A DNA stretch of 64,000 nucleotides from CALCNS01 sp937897315 (GTDB lineage: Bacteria > Bacillota > JAAYKD01). The DNA lies in the NCBI GenBank assembly GCA_036744005.1, contig DAINOJ010000004.1, forward strand, positions 1 to 64,000. The letters run 5' to 3'. Shown piece by piece: positions 34,144 through 42,473 of the stretch. Position 1 is the first letter of the stretch. Each line of letters opens with the position of its first letter. The notes below the pieces were generated by a model. It did not search any database. It was not told the origin of the DNA and was given only the letters and a program-made list of their open reading frames with translations. Made by a program: the position numbers and the translations under genes.

Positions 34144-34578
34144 ATGAGCGATTTTTCAGAAGAACTGATCAGTTATGGATTAAAAAGCACGAAGAACCGG
34201 CAAGAGATACTGCAAGTATTGGTCGATAGTGTACAACCATTAACAGCAGATCAAATATACCTTCAGCTCAATCGCAACGGTGGCACGATGAATTTATCTA
34301 CCATTTATCGTACCCTTTCTGTCTTGAGTGACAAGGATATCTTGTCGAAACTTGTTTTAGCGGACGAAGGGAAAACACTTTACGAGTACAATCGTCAGGT
34401 TCATAAGCATTATTTAGTTTGTCAAGATTGTAGAACGATCATACCCATTGAGCATTGCCCCATAGCAGACTATGAGAAGGAAGTAAGTAAGGAAAAGCAA
34501 TTTCATATCATTGGGCATAAGCTTAGTATTTACGGGTATTGCCAATCATGCTGGCAAAAAAGGAACAAGACAACTTAA
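34144..34578 (+). CDS. Fur-family regulator (Zur-like)
   Basis: A 144-aa ferric-uptake-regulator-type repressor. The winged helix ('RQEILQVLVDSVQPLTADQIY' to 'STIYRTLSVLSDKDI') is followed by a metal/dimerisation domain with the structural zinc pairs 'CQDCRTIIP' and 'YCQSCWQKR'. It sits at the end of the znuACB operon and would bind the box at 31609-31627, giving zinc-dependent autorepression. The ATG at 34144 has GAAGGGA/AAGGAG upstream; a GTG four codons earlier is possible but badly spaced. The metal specificity is inferred from context. Confidence 0.9.
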   Translation: MSDFSEELISYGLKSTKNRQEILQVLVDSVQPLTADQIYLQLNRNGGTMNLSTIYRTLSVLSDKDILSKLVLADEGKTLYEYNRQVHKHYLVCQDCRTIIPIEHCPIADYEKEVSKEKQFHIIGHKLSIYGYCQSCWQKRNKTT

Positions 34579-34590
34579 GATTAGATGGAA

Positions 34591-34615
34591 GATTGCCAAG
34601 CGGCAATCTTTTTTT
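34591..34615 (+). terminator. Rho-independent terminator of the znu operon
   Basis: GATTGCC-aagc-GGCAATC followed by seven T. Confidence 0.88.
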
Positions 34616-34635
34616 AAATTATCGCAAATTAGTTA

Positions 34636-34686
34636 TTGACATATGTCGAAAACGGTGTATACTGAAGATAGTAAACGACATATGTC
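34636..34686 (+). promoter_or_regulatory. Promoter with two GACATATGTC operators (DUF5320 gene)
   Basis: TTGACA (34636-34641) and TATACT (34658-34663) with a 16-base spacer. The perfect palindrome GACATATGTC occurs at 34638-34647, overlapping the -35 element, and again at 34677-34686, downstream of the start site. The centres are 39 bases apart, so both could be bound on nearly the same helix face. A related site overlaps the -35 of the DUF134 promoter. Confidence 0.72.
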
Positions 34687-34708
34687 AGAAACAAAGGAGG
34701 TGAAACAT

Positions 34709-34993
34709 ATGCCAATGAGAAATGGAACAGGGCCACAAGGCATGGGACCAATGACCGGAAGGGGAATGGGTCCGTGTCGTTCCAACGTAGAGAACTATGG
34801 TTATGGATTAGGACGAGGAATGGGACAAGGACGAGGCATTAATTGCCGTAGAATGGGTCTTGGATATGGAATGGGTATGAATATGCCTGTAGCGACACCT
34901 GAAATGCAAAAAGAATTCTTAACAAGACAGAAACTGATGTTAGAAAATCAACTCAAAGCGATTGACGAGCGCTTAAATGGTATCTCAGAATAA
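34709..34993 (+). CDS. DUF5320-like Gly/Met-rich small protein
   Basis: A 94-aa protein of the DUF5320 type: repeated Gly-Met-Arg motifs at the start ('GTGPQGMGPMTGRGMGPC', then 'YGLGRGMGQGRGINC') and a C-terminal helix 'EMQKEFLTRQKLMLENQLKA'. Two Cys residues lie in the repeats. Such proteins commonly neighbour DUF134 regulators and Mrp/NBP35 or NifX-type proteins in anaerobes; the role is unknown but a metal or iron-sulfur link is often proposed. AAAGGAGG lies eight bases before the ATG. It has its own promoter and terminator. Confidence 0.82.
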   Translation: MPMRNGTGPQGMGPMTGRGMGPCRSNVENYGYGLGRGMGQGRGINCRRMGLGYGMGMNMPVATPEMQKEFLTRQKLMLENQLKAIDERLNGISE

Positions 34994-35042
34994 TGTAAAG
35001 AAACGCTTGAAGCAAATTCAAGGGGAATTTTCTTCCCAGAGT

Positions 35043-35077
35043 TAACAAAGAGCCGGAGTTTATCCGGCTCTTTGTTA
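35043..35077. terminator. Strong hairpin terminator
   Basis: A 14-bp perfect stem, TAACAAAGAGCCGG and CCGGCTCTTTGTTA, with a 7-base loop. It separates the DUF5320 gene from the DUF134 promoter. Confidence 0.85.
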
Positions 35078-35103
35078 TAATAAGACTTTATGTAACGTCG
35101 TAA

Positions 35104-35131
35104 TTGACATATGCCGTTAATGTGATACAAT
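35104..35131 (+). promoter_or_regulatory. DUF134 gene promoter with a GACATATGcC site
   Basis: TTGACA (35104-35109) and TACAAT (35126-35131) with a 16-base spacer, the same layout as the DUF5320 promoter. GACATATGCC (35106-35115) differs by one base from the operators upstream, and it too overlaps the -35. Confidence 0.7.
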
Positions 35132-35168
35132 TAAAAAGCCATTTATGAATAACTAGGGAGATGATTCT

Positions 35169-35546
35169 ATGCCCAGACCCAGAAAGTGGAGAACAGTATG
35201 TTGTATGCCAAATAGTACTCACTTTGGTCCACTTCATGCACCAGTTCAAAACAATGCAATGATTGTTTTAGCAGTAGAAGAATATGAAGCAATCAGGTTA
35301 ATTGATTTAGAAGAGCTCACTCAAGAGGAGTGTGCTTCACAAATGAAAATTGCACGCACGACAGTACAAGGCATTTATAGCCAAGCCAGAAAGAAAGTGG
35401 CAGATGCCTTAGTAAATGGGAAAGTATTACATATTGAGGGTGGCGATTATCAGATTTGTAATGGGGACGATGCTTTTTGCAGTACAGAAAGATGCTGTAG
35501 ACGTCAACATGGTAGAAACCGGTTGAATCAAATGCAGAAAATATAG
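35169..35546 (+). CDS. DUF134 family HTH protein
   Basis: A 125-aa protein of the DUF134 family: 'MPRPRKWRTVCCMPN' at the start, the family segment 'AVEEYEAIRLIDLEELTQEE' and a helix-turn-helix 'QMKIARTTVQGIYSQARKK'. The C-terminal part is Cys-rich ('CNGDDAFCSTERCCRRQHG'), suggesting metal or cluster binding. These proteins are thought to be regulators. The GACATATGTC-type sites at its own promoter and at the DUF5320 promoter make it the best candidate to bind them. GGGAG lies about nine bases before the ATG, and the Mrp-like gene follows after 14 bases. Confidence 0.88.
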   Translation: MPRPRKWRTVCCMPNSTHFGPLHAPVQNNAMIVLAVEEYEAIRLIDLEELTQEECASQMKIARTTVQGIYSQARKKVADALVNGKVLHIEGGDYQICNGDDAFCSTERCCRRQHGRNRLNQMQKI

Positions 35547-35560
35547 AGGAGATTAGTACA

Positions 35561-36379
35561 ATGAATGATGTTCAAAAACCAGTATCTTATGATTTTTCGG
35601 TTAAACTTCACGAGGCTAGTGAGGTAAAGAAAGTATTCGCCGTGGTCAGCGGGAAAGGCGGAGTGGGAAAATCTTTAGTGACCTCTCTGTTAGCGGTGTC
35701 GATGCAACGATTGGGTTATCATACGGCCATCCTGGATGCCGATGTCACAGGTCCATCGATTCCGAAAATATTTGGAGTCCATGAAAAAGCCAGAGCAGAC
35801 GAACTGGGTCTTTATCCGGTCAGAACTCGCACGGGAATTGACATGATGTCTATTAATTTGCTCTTGGAAAACGACACAGACCCGGTTGTATGGAGAGGAC
35901 CCGTCATTGCCGGTACAGTAAAACAATTTTGGTCTGAAGTCATATGGGATAAAGTGGATTATATGTTTGTCGACCTTCCTCCGGGAACGGGAGATGTTCC
36001 TCTGACGGTTTTTCAATCATTGCCCATAGATGGGATTATTGTGGTCACATCACCGCAAGAATTAGTCTCCATGATCGTAGCGAAAGCGGTTAAAATGGCT
36101 GAGATGATGAACATACCCGTCGTTGGTTTGGTAGAAAACATGTCATACTTTAAAGCTCCGGATACAGGAACCGAGTATAAAGTGTTTGGCGACAGCCATA
36201 TTGATGAAATCGCGGCAAAGCACGATTTGAAAGTTTTGGGTAAAATTCCGATTGACCCAGATTTGGCAAAAATTTGTGATCAAGGACGTATTGAGGCCTT
36301 TACCGGAGATTGGTTAGATTCATTGGCGGAAGTAATTGAAAAAGCAAAGAGTGACTGTGTCACGGAAAACATACATTAA
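35561..36379 (+). CDS. Mrp/NBP35-family ATPase lacking the CxxC motif
   Basis: A 272-aa P-loop ATPase of the Mrp/NBP35/ApbC type, related to Fe-S cluster carriers: 'FAVVSGKGGVGKSLVTSLL' is the deviant Walker A, 'DADVTGPSIPK' and 'DLPPGTGDV' the other nucleotide motifs, and 'VVGLVENMSYF' the family signature. At the place where Mrp carries a cluster-binding CxxC it reads 'FKAPDTGTEYKVFG', so that pair is absent. Only two isolated Cys residues are seen near the C-terminus. The N-terminal MIP18 domain is also missing. GAGGAG lies before the ATG and the DUF134 gene precedes it. It may act with the DUF134/DUF5320 proteins; a pure ATPase role is possible. Confidence 0.85.
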   Translation: MNDVQKPVSYDFSVKLHEASEVKKVFAVVSGKGGVGKSLVTSLLAVSMQRLGYHTAILDADVTGPSIPKIFGVHEKARADELGLYPVRTRTGIDMMSINLLLENDTDPVVWRGPVIAGTVKQFWSEVIWDKVDYMFVDLPPGTGDVPLTVFQSLPIDGIIVVTSPQELVSMIVAKAVKMAEMMNIPVVGLVENMSYFKAPDTGTEYKVFGDSHIDEIAAKHDLKVLGKIPIDPDLAKICDQGRIEAFTGDWLDSLAEVIEKAKSDCVTENIH

Positions 36380-36388
36380 GTACAATAT

Positions 36389-36421
36389 AATGGAGTAGGT
36401 ACAATGCCTACTCCATTTTGT
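36389..36421 (+). terminator. Hairpin terminator after the Mrp-like gene
   Basis: AATGGAGTAGG and CCTACTCCATT with a 7-base loop, followed by TTGTTT. It also precedes the convergent SLH gene end. Confidence 0.82.
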
Positions 36422-38713
36422 TTATTTGACCGTCATGAAAATCACTTGTCCGCCCTGTTCTAAGGGGCGATCTAAGTAAACGACAAAGGTGCTAAAATTG
36501 GCTCTTGCTTCCGGAAGACCAATGAACTTGCGAGTAAGGGAAGCATATATTTGCATGTCGGGGCTAAAACGTAGATAAGCACTACCCATATTTAGCCCTC
36601 GGTCCCCATCGAAGTGTTTTTGACCAACCGTGGCGTATTTTTCCAATGTCTCCAGCAAGAAATTCTGGTATGATGAAGGTCTTCCCATACCCTGTGGTAC
36701 TTTCACCGGGTCTGTAGTACTGCTATCCGGCCAGTAACGAACATGATAGGATAATGTCGTCTCTGCTTGCTTCACGGTCAATTGATAAGATGTGATGGCT
36801 TGATAAGGATTACCCAAGGGGTCCAACAGTGTTTCTTCCACGGGTTGAACCGTAAGCATACCATACTCCCAACCCTTACCACTGACATCTGCCAAGACCA
36901 CGACCACAACTTGTCCGGAAGAATCGGATATGGTGTAGCGAATTTGCTCGCCTTTCACAATCTCAAAAGGTATATCAGACAAATAGATTGGAACCAACGG
37001 TGCATCCGCAGTGACCTTTTCGAAAATCTTGACGGTATCTGCTACGGTTGCTTCGCCGAGCTTTTTCTCCGCTACAGTCCAGTCACCCATCGTTTTTCCT
37101 GTGTAGGGAAGTGGAGTGATATTGATTCGCTCGGTGTTGTAGTTTTGAGACACAGTGACCAGTTGTCCCTGATTCATCAGAAGTTCGTTGACATAACCTT
37201 GATAAGGTGAATAGACAGGTCCGTAACTGCTCATATTGGATATCCCCTGAACCGTCAACCCCCCCAATAACTCAATGGATGAGCTACCATCTCCGGAGAT
37301 GCTCTTCAGTACTCCATAAAGGGTAACAGGGATTTCCTCGGCCGGGAATGCACCAGCAATGTTGCCACTGTTATCAAATAGCAAGACAATTTGCTGCTGC
37401 AATCGTAATCGCTCAAAACTCTTGGCAGCGGTTTCGTCGACATGGAAGGTATTATTAAACACTGTAATGGTCTCAGGATATGTATAAACCGGATAACCAC
37501 TTTGGTAGTATCCTTTTAGCTTCATATCGCTAACATAGTACACCCCATTTTTCCCGTCATAGGAAACAACGTCATATTTTTTAATGATTCTTGCCGAAAT
37601 TTGGTTGCCATTCTTATACACCACAGCATCGGCGGGAATCCGCTCATCGCTGTTGACATCATAGATAAAGGTATATGTAATCGATTGGCTCGATACCACG
37701 GATATCATTTGCAAGCTACCCACTTGGTCATAGTAAAGCCGTACCGTTTGATCGGGTAAAAGGTTGTACCACCCCAGCTGAAAGGTTGTGATTTGGCCGT
37801 TAATGAACAATGGAGTGCTTCGCGAAATCGGATAGGTGCCACTTGCTAGTTCAACACGGTCAGCATAAACTTTAATAAGGGTGGACTCTACATATTGGCT
37901 TCGGTCCGGTAAGAAACCCAGTGCAGATCCAGGGCTTTTCGGATTTAGAATCAATCGTCCACGACTACCAATAAAACTTGGGGATATTGTATTCTGTACA
38001 GTATATTGTTGAATCGCGCCATTGACAGAGAATTCTGCTCGCCCTTTTAGTAGTGCCGAGGAGCTTTGCCAAGTTCGTAGCAAGATTACATTGTCCAAGG
38101 CTTGAGTATAGAGCGAATTTAGAAATGGCGAACCGCTTTTTGTGGTGGTGTTCAGCATGTTCCAAGAAAGGAGGGCAGCACTACTACGCGGTAAGGGTTG
38201 ATTGACATCCATGTTTAAGCCACTGCTAAGCCCTAAATTTGAAGCTTTGGTCAGATAATTCTCAGGCCAGAATGGGCCAACATCTTGTATGGTATACCCC
38301 AGCATATTGATGTATACGGTTATGGCTTGGGCAAACGTAATGGGGTCTTCCGGTCGGAAAGTACCATCGGGGAAACCCCGTAAGATACTATATTTTCGAA
38401 CCGCTGCGTTGATATAAGGAGCATTCACCGAGGTGTTCTTCACATCCGGAAAAATGGTGAAGGTGTTAAAAAGCAAGGGCTGATCAAAACCGAGCATTTT
38501 CACAGCCAAAGTAGCAAATTCACCGCGTGTCATGGTTGCGTTCTTCGAAAACTGATCTTCTGAATGTGCTTGCATCAATCCCAAAGAGGACATGACTTCG
38601 GCAGCATCCTTCTCGTCGGGGTTTTCGATATCCTGATATGCATATACGGTTCCACTGATTCCCAATAAAAGCACAAGAACCGTTATGAGCAATACCATTA
38701 TTTTTTTCATCAT
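36422..38713 (-). CDS. S-layer homology domain surface protein
   Basis: A 763-aa exported protein. Signal peptide at 1-25 (cleavage near 'VYA|YQ'). Two clear SLH motifs follow, around 'MTRGEFATLAVKMLGF' (about 63-78) and 'GFPDGTFRPEDPITFAQAI' (about 113-131). A third, diverged SLH-like segment lies around 150-190, then about 550 residues of beta-rich repeats rich in Tyr, Ser and Val. SLH modules bind pyruvylated secondary cell wall polymer and fix proteins to the surface. It is followed nine bases later by the ABC permease gene, so it may be the first gene product of that exporter operon's 3' neighbour or simply a separate unit. No enzyme motif is recognised. Confidence 0.87.
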   Translation of the reverse strand: MMKKIMVLLITVLVLLLGISGTVYAYQDIENPDEKDAAEVMSSLGLMQAHSEDQFSKNATMTRGEFATLAVKMLGFDQPLLFNTFTIFPDVKNTSVNAPYINAAVRKYSILRGFPDGTFRPEDPITFAQAITVYINMLGYTIQDVGPFWPENYLTKASNLGLSSGLNMDVNQPLPRSSAALLSWNMLNTTTKSGSPFLNSLYTQALDNVILLRTWQSSSALLKGRAEFSVNGAIQQYTVQNTISPSFIGSRGRLILNPKSPGSALGFLPDRSQYVESTLIKVYADRVELASGTYPISRSTPLFINGQITTFQLGWYNLLPDQTVRLYYDQVGSLQMISVVSSQSITYTFIYDVNSDERIPADAVVYKNGNQISARIIKKYDVVSYDGKNGVYYVSDMKLKGYYQSGYPVYTYPETITVFNNTFHVDETAAKSFERLRLQQQIVLLFDNSGNIAGAFPAEEIPVTLYGVLKSISGDGSSSIELLGGLTVQGISNMSSYGPVYSPYQGYVNELLMNQGQLVTVSQNYNTERINITPLPYTGKTMGDWTVAEKKLGEATVADTVKIFEKVTADAPLVPIYLSDIPFEIVKGEQIRYTISDSSGQVVVVVLADVSGKGWEYGMLTVQPVEETLLDPLGNPYQAITSYQLTVKQAETTLSYHVRYWPDSSTTDPVKVPQGMGRPSSYQNFLLETLEKYATVGQKHFDGDRGLNMGSAYLRFSPDMQIYASLTRKFIGLPEARANFSTFVVYLDRPLEQGGQVIFMTVK

Positions 38714-38722
38714 TCTTCCTCC

Positions 38723-39898
38723 TTATTGGTTACGCAATGCTTCAATGGGATGAAGCCGTGAAGCTTTGTTGGCAGGGTAGAAACCAAAGAAAATTCCTAG
38801 CACTGCAGAAAAGAGAAATGCTCCGAGCATGATGAATGGCGAAGGAATTAAAATCGTCTTAATCAATGCCGCACCGGCGATGATAGAGCCAATGGTTCCT
38901 ACTCCAATGCCCAATAGTCCACCAAAAGCACTGACTGTGGCTGCTTCGATGAGAAATTGATTGATGATATCGATGCGACGAGCCCCAATGGCGGTTCGGA
39001 TACCAATTTCTCGGGTGCGTTCGGTTACCGACACCAACATAATATTCATAATGCCTATACCACCCACCATTAGCGAGATGCCGGCAATTCCTCCCACCAC
39101 CATACTCATCATCTTAGTGCTCTCACTCATTTCATCTTGCCATTCGTTTTGGGAATACACATTGTAAAACCATTCTTGAGAAAATTTACTGGCTAGGAAT
39201 GTCTTGATGAGCCCTATGGCAGTGTTGGTTGCTTCCCCGTCTTTGGCTTTCGCAATGTAACCATTGATGGTAGTTGTTTGACTGAAGGTTCGCATGAGCG
39301 TGTAGGGCATGACCATCATGTCATCTTGAGACCAACGCGCTCCCTCCATTTTGGCTTCATATACACCAATCACCGTAACATCTTCTCCCATGATTTTCAT
39401 CACCTTGCCAACCGCATTCTCTAAACCAAAAAGTTCTTTGCGAACTCGTTCGCCTAAGATGACGACCTTGACTCGGTTTTTGACATCGGAATAAGAAATG
39501 TCCCGTCCGGATATGATTTTATAACCCATGGTGTCGCTGTATTGCTCATTCCCAAAGTATAAGGTGGTATCTTCAATGGTCTTTGATCGAAATTTAATGT
39601 TGTTCACCCACGATTGTGAATTTGGAGTTACTGCGGTAATATAATCGGATAAACCCAAACAGTAGTCAAATAAATCTTGTGATATATCGGCTTGCTCAGA
39701 CCAAACATTAATGGAAATCGTATCCCGAGCCATGGAATACCACTGTTCCATTTGTTTTTGGGTGTATCCTTGGATCAGTGTGACCAATATGATAACAGAG
39801 CTGACTCCAATGATAATTCCCAGCATGGTAAGGAAAGATCGCATCTTATTGGTAAAGATGGATTTCATCGCCATGTTAAAAGCGCGGAAGAAGTTCAT
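38723..39898 (-). CDS. ABC transporter permease, MacB/FtsX type
   Basis: A 391-aa permease: first membrane segment 'KMRSFLTMLGIIIGVSSVIIL' near the N-terminus, a large extracytoplasmic MacB_PCD-like domain (about 45-265), and three C-terminal membrane segments containing the FtsX motif 'NIMLVSVTERTREIGIRTA'. Members export peptides, lipoproteins or macrolides, or act mechanically. It overlaps the ATPase gene by four bases, so the two form one transporter. The long adaptor gene lies upstream in the same operon. Confidence 0.9.
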   Translation of the reverse strand: MNFFRAFNMAMKSIFTNKMRSFLTMLGIIIGVSSVIILVTLIQGYTQKQMEQWYSMARDTISINVWSEQADISQDLFDYCLGLSDYITAVTPNSQSWVNNIKFRSKTIEDTTLYFGNEQYSDTMGYKIISGRDISYSDVKNRVKVVILGERVRKELFGLENAVGKVMKIMGEDVTVIGVYEAKMEGARWSQDDMMVMPYTLMRTFSQTTTINGYIAKAKDGEATNTAIGLIKTFLASKFSQEWFYNVYSQNEWQDEMSESTKMMSMVVGGIAGISLMVGGIGIMNIMLVSVTERTREIGIRTAIGARRIDIINQFLIEAATVSAFGGLLGIGVGTIGSIIAGAALIKTILIPSPFIMLGAFLFSAVLGIFFGFYPANKASRLHPIEALRNQ

Positions 39899-40617
39899 GA
39901 AAAGACCTCCCTTCCGTCATGTCGGTTGGCACCGAGGAGAACATCGCTAATAATTTTTCCATCTTGCAATGTTACAATGCGCTTTGCCATGTGAGCGAGC
40001 TTTTGGTCGTGTGTAATTAACAAGACCGTGTTCCCTTCGTTGTTCAGCTCCATCAGTTTTCGCATGATTTCACTACCGGATTTTGAATCGAGGTTACCGG
40101 TTGGTTCATCCGCCATGATAATGGGTGGGTTGGTCACAATTGCACGAGCAATGGCAACTCGTTGCTGCTGGCCACCCGACATTTCGCTGGGTTTATGATG
40201 CATCCGCTCAAATAAGCCCACTTCATCTAAGGCCAATGCGGTACGTTCGCGACGCTCCTTTTGTGGGGTTCCCTGATAGATCAAGGGCAGTTCCACATTT
40301 TCAAAAGCGGTGAGCGCAGGGATTAAATTGAATCCCTGAAAAACAAAGCCTATTTCTCGGCTTCGAATACGACTCAGCATAGAAGGCTTCATTTCGTTGA
40401 CTGCTTCTCCGTTCAGAAGATAGCTTCCATAGGTCGGGATATCGAGGCAACCTAAAATGTTCATTAAAGTCGATTTCCCAGAACCGGATTGACCCAAAAC
40501 AGCGATAAATTCTCCCTCTTCTACTGTAAGCGATACATCGTCCAATGCCTTGACCTCGGCTTCCGAGTCTTCGTTATAAATCTTGCTTATATTTCTGGCA
40601 TCGATTAAGATCGACAT
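39895..40617 (-). CDS. ABC transporter ATP-binding protein (MacB/LolD type)
   Basis: A 240-aa ATPase: Walker A GQSGSGKST (about 42-50), signature 'MSGGQQQRVAIARAIV', Walker B 'IIMADEPTGNLD' and the switch His in 'LLITHDQKLA'. It is the partner of the overlapping permease. The ATG at 40617 follows GGAGG in the gap behind the adaptor gene, nine bases after that gene's stop codon. The role is powering an exporter with the upstream adaptor protein. Confidence 0.93.
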   Translation of the reverse strand: MSILIDARNISKIYNEDSEAEVKALDDVSLTVEEGEFIAVLGQSGSGKSTLMNILGCLDIPTYGSYLLNGEAVNEMKPSMLSRIRSREIGFVFQGFNLIPALTAFENVELPLIYQGTPQKERRERTALALDEVGLFERMHHKPSEMSGGQQQRVAIARAIVTNPPIIMADEPTGNLDSKSGSEIMRKLMELNNEGNTVLLITHDQKLAHMAKRIVTLQDGKIISDVLLGANRHDGREVFS

Positions 40618-40626
40618 AGCGCCCTC

Positions 40627-42336
40627 CTATTTCATAATTACTCCACCACCACCGGGCATTCCCGGCATGTTGCTTTGCTGCATATACACTTCCACATTTT
40701 CCTCTAGTCCACCGATAATCTCTGTGTTCATGGCATCGGACAAGCCAATACTGACCGGAACTGCAATAAAACCCTTGGGTAGACTTTCGACCGGAACATC
40801 CAAAACCTTGGCATATTGAGCTGCGGTTTCCGCACGGACAAACACAGCAGGGCCGAATTCGGTATTGATAATGGAGGAGCTCGGCACCATGAGGACACCT
40901 TCCTTGGTGACGGCATTTATGGTGTATGAGACACCCATGCCGGGTTTTAAATTACCGGGATTGGTGATGGTTATGGTGGCAGGGAAATAAGCAGCACTGC
41001 CTTTTCCACCTGAGGAAGTAGCTTCATAACTCAAATCAGTAATAATGCCTTCCATGAAGACGGTTCCGTCAATTTGGTCAAACATAATACTGACCGGCAT
41101 GCCCAAGCTAACCTTTGAGATGTCGATTTCATCAATACTGGTGGCAACCACCATTTGTGAGAGATCTGCTATAACCACAACAGGAGTTCCGTTTCCGGCA
41201 AGTTGATTTCCCGGCTGAATCACCATACTGGTAATCATACCGTTAATGGGACTGGTTAGAACATTCTCCTGAACTTGTTTCGCATATTCGGTGATGCGCT
41301 CTTGTAAAGACGTTAAATTCTTTTGTTCTTCATCGAGCGTCTGTTGTAAACTGGGATTGCTAAGCTTTAAGAGCACATCTCCCGCTTTGTAATCCGAATA
41401 CTCAATGATATTCGATTGCAAACACTCGCCGCTGCTGAGGGCAGTCAAAGTAGATTCTTGACTGAATTTTAAGCTTCCGATATCATAAGGTAGCAACTTT
41501 TCTCCCTGGTTGTTAAGGATATAAGCGGTTGCATCCAAGTTTTCGGTTAAGGTGCCCGTATTCGGAATTTCAAAATTTACTCTGAAGCAAACGGTGCCAT
41601 CGGGGTTCACTTTGCGAATTTTCTCGACAGAACTCACTTTGCCTTGTACATTGCTCATGGTCGCAGGAACAGATATGGTTGCAGACATCCCTGCTTGAAT
41701 TTGGTCCAAGTATCCATAGGTAAAGTAGAGTGAGAGCTTCATAACAGAATCATCGACCAATCGCCCTACCGGAGTTCCGGAAGACACATAATCGCCTACT
41801 TTGAAGCCACTACCTTGAATTAAATGCCCGGAGAAGGGTGCAGTAAACGTTAAGTTGGTGATTTCGTTGCGCAACGAACGAATGCGATCGGCTAATTGGG
41901 TTTGCTCTCTTAATGCAGCTGACAGTTTTTCACGAGCTTCCTCGGCATCTACTTTAAACAACGGAGTACCGATTTGAACCTCATCTCCGGCACGCACAAA
42001 AACTTCTTCCACTTTACCAATCATTTTACCGCCCAGCTCTGCCTTCTCTTTTGGAGCAGCCGTTCCCCAGCCGGTGATGTTTGCTCCGATGGTACCTCTC
42101 ATAGAGAAACCGGTCAGGATTTGGTTTTCGGGAGAATTGGCTTTCAACAAGTGCTGAACCAAGAACCAACCTCCTCCGATCATCACAGCCAAAATGACAA
42201 GAGCAATGATCCATTTGATTTTCGTAGACAACCCTTTCTTGCGTTGCTTTTCATAAGCGGCATATTTATTTCGGGCAATTTGGGCTTTGTCGGTTGTCTC
42301 GACCACAGTTTCTGTTGTTTGAGTATCGTTAGACAA
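40627..42336 (-). CDS. HlyD/MacA-like membrane fusion protein, duplicated adaptor
   Basis: A 569-aa adaptor anchored by one membrane segment (about 38-60, 'WIIALVILAVMIGGGWFLVQ'). Two lipoyl/barrel-type modules are visible. The first lies around 'APKEKAELGGKMIGKVEEVF' to 'APFSGHLIQGSGFKVGDYV'. The second lies around 'YKAGDVLLKLSNPSLQQTLD', with its helical hairpin, to 'SPINGMITSMVIQPGNQL'. MacA-type adaptors usually have one module and 370-450 residues, so this one appears tandemly duplicated. The TTG at 42336 has AGGAGG eight bases upstream; a start nine codons earlier is rejected. It opens the exporter operon. Confidence 0.87.
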   Translation of the reverse strand: MSNDTQTTETVVETTDKAQIARNKYAAYEKQRKKGLSTKIKWIIALVILAVMIGGGWFLVQHLLKANSPENQILTGFSMRGTIGANITGWGTAAPKEKAELGGKMIGKVEEVFVRAGDEVQIGTPLFKVDAEEAREKLSAALREQTQLADRIRSLRNEITNLTFTAPFSGHLIQGSGFKVGDYVSSGTPVGRLVDDSVMKLSLYFTYGYLDQIQAGMSATISVPATMSNVQGKVSSVEKIRKVNPDGTVCFRVNFEIPNTGTLTENLDATAYILNNQGEKLLPYDIGSLKFSQESTLTALSSGECLQSNIIEYSDYKAGDVLLKLSNPSLQQTLDEEQKNLTSLQERITEYAKQVQENVLTSPINGMITSMVIQPGNQLAGNGTPVVVIADLSQMVVATSIDEIDISKVSLGMPVSIMFDQIDGTVFMEGIITDLSYEATSSGGKGSAAYFPATITITNPGNLKPGMGVSYTINAVTKEGVLMVPSSSIINTEFGPAVFVRAETAAQYAKVLDVPVESLPKGFIAVPVSIGLSDAMNTEIIGGLEENVEVYMQQSNMPGMPGGGGVIMK

Positions 42337-42473
42337 AAATATCTCCTCCTCTAGTTGTCTCAATTCATAGACGCGAGAGGTCTGTGAAAAGTTTCGTTAA
42401 AACGTATTATTTCGAAATCCGTTGAAAGTATACACCTCTTCCAGAAAAATGTAAACCCGAAAGGATGGTTCTC

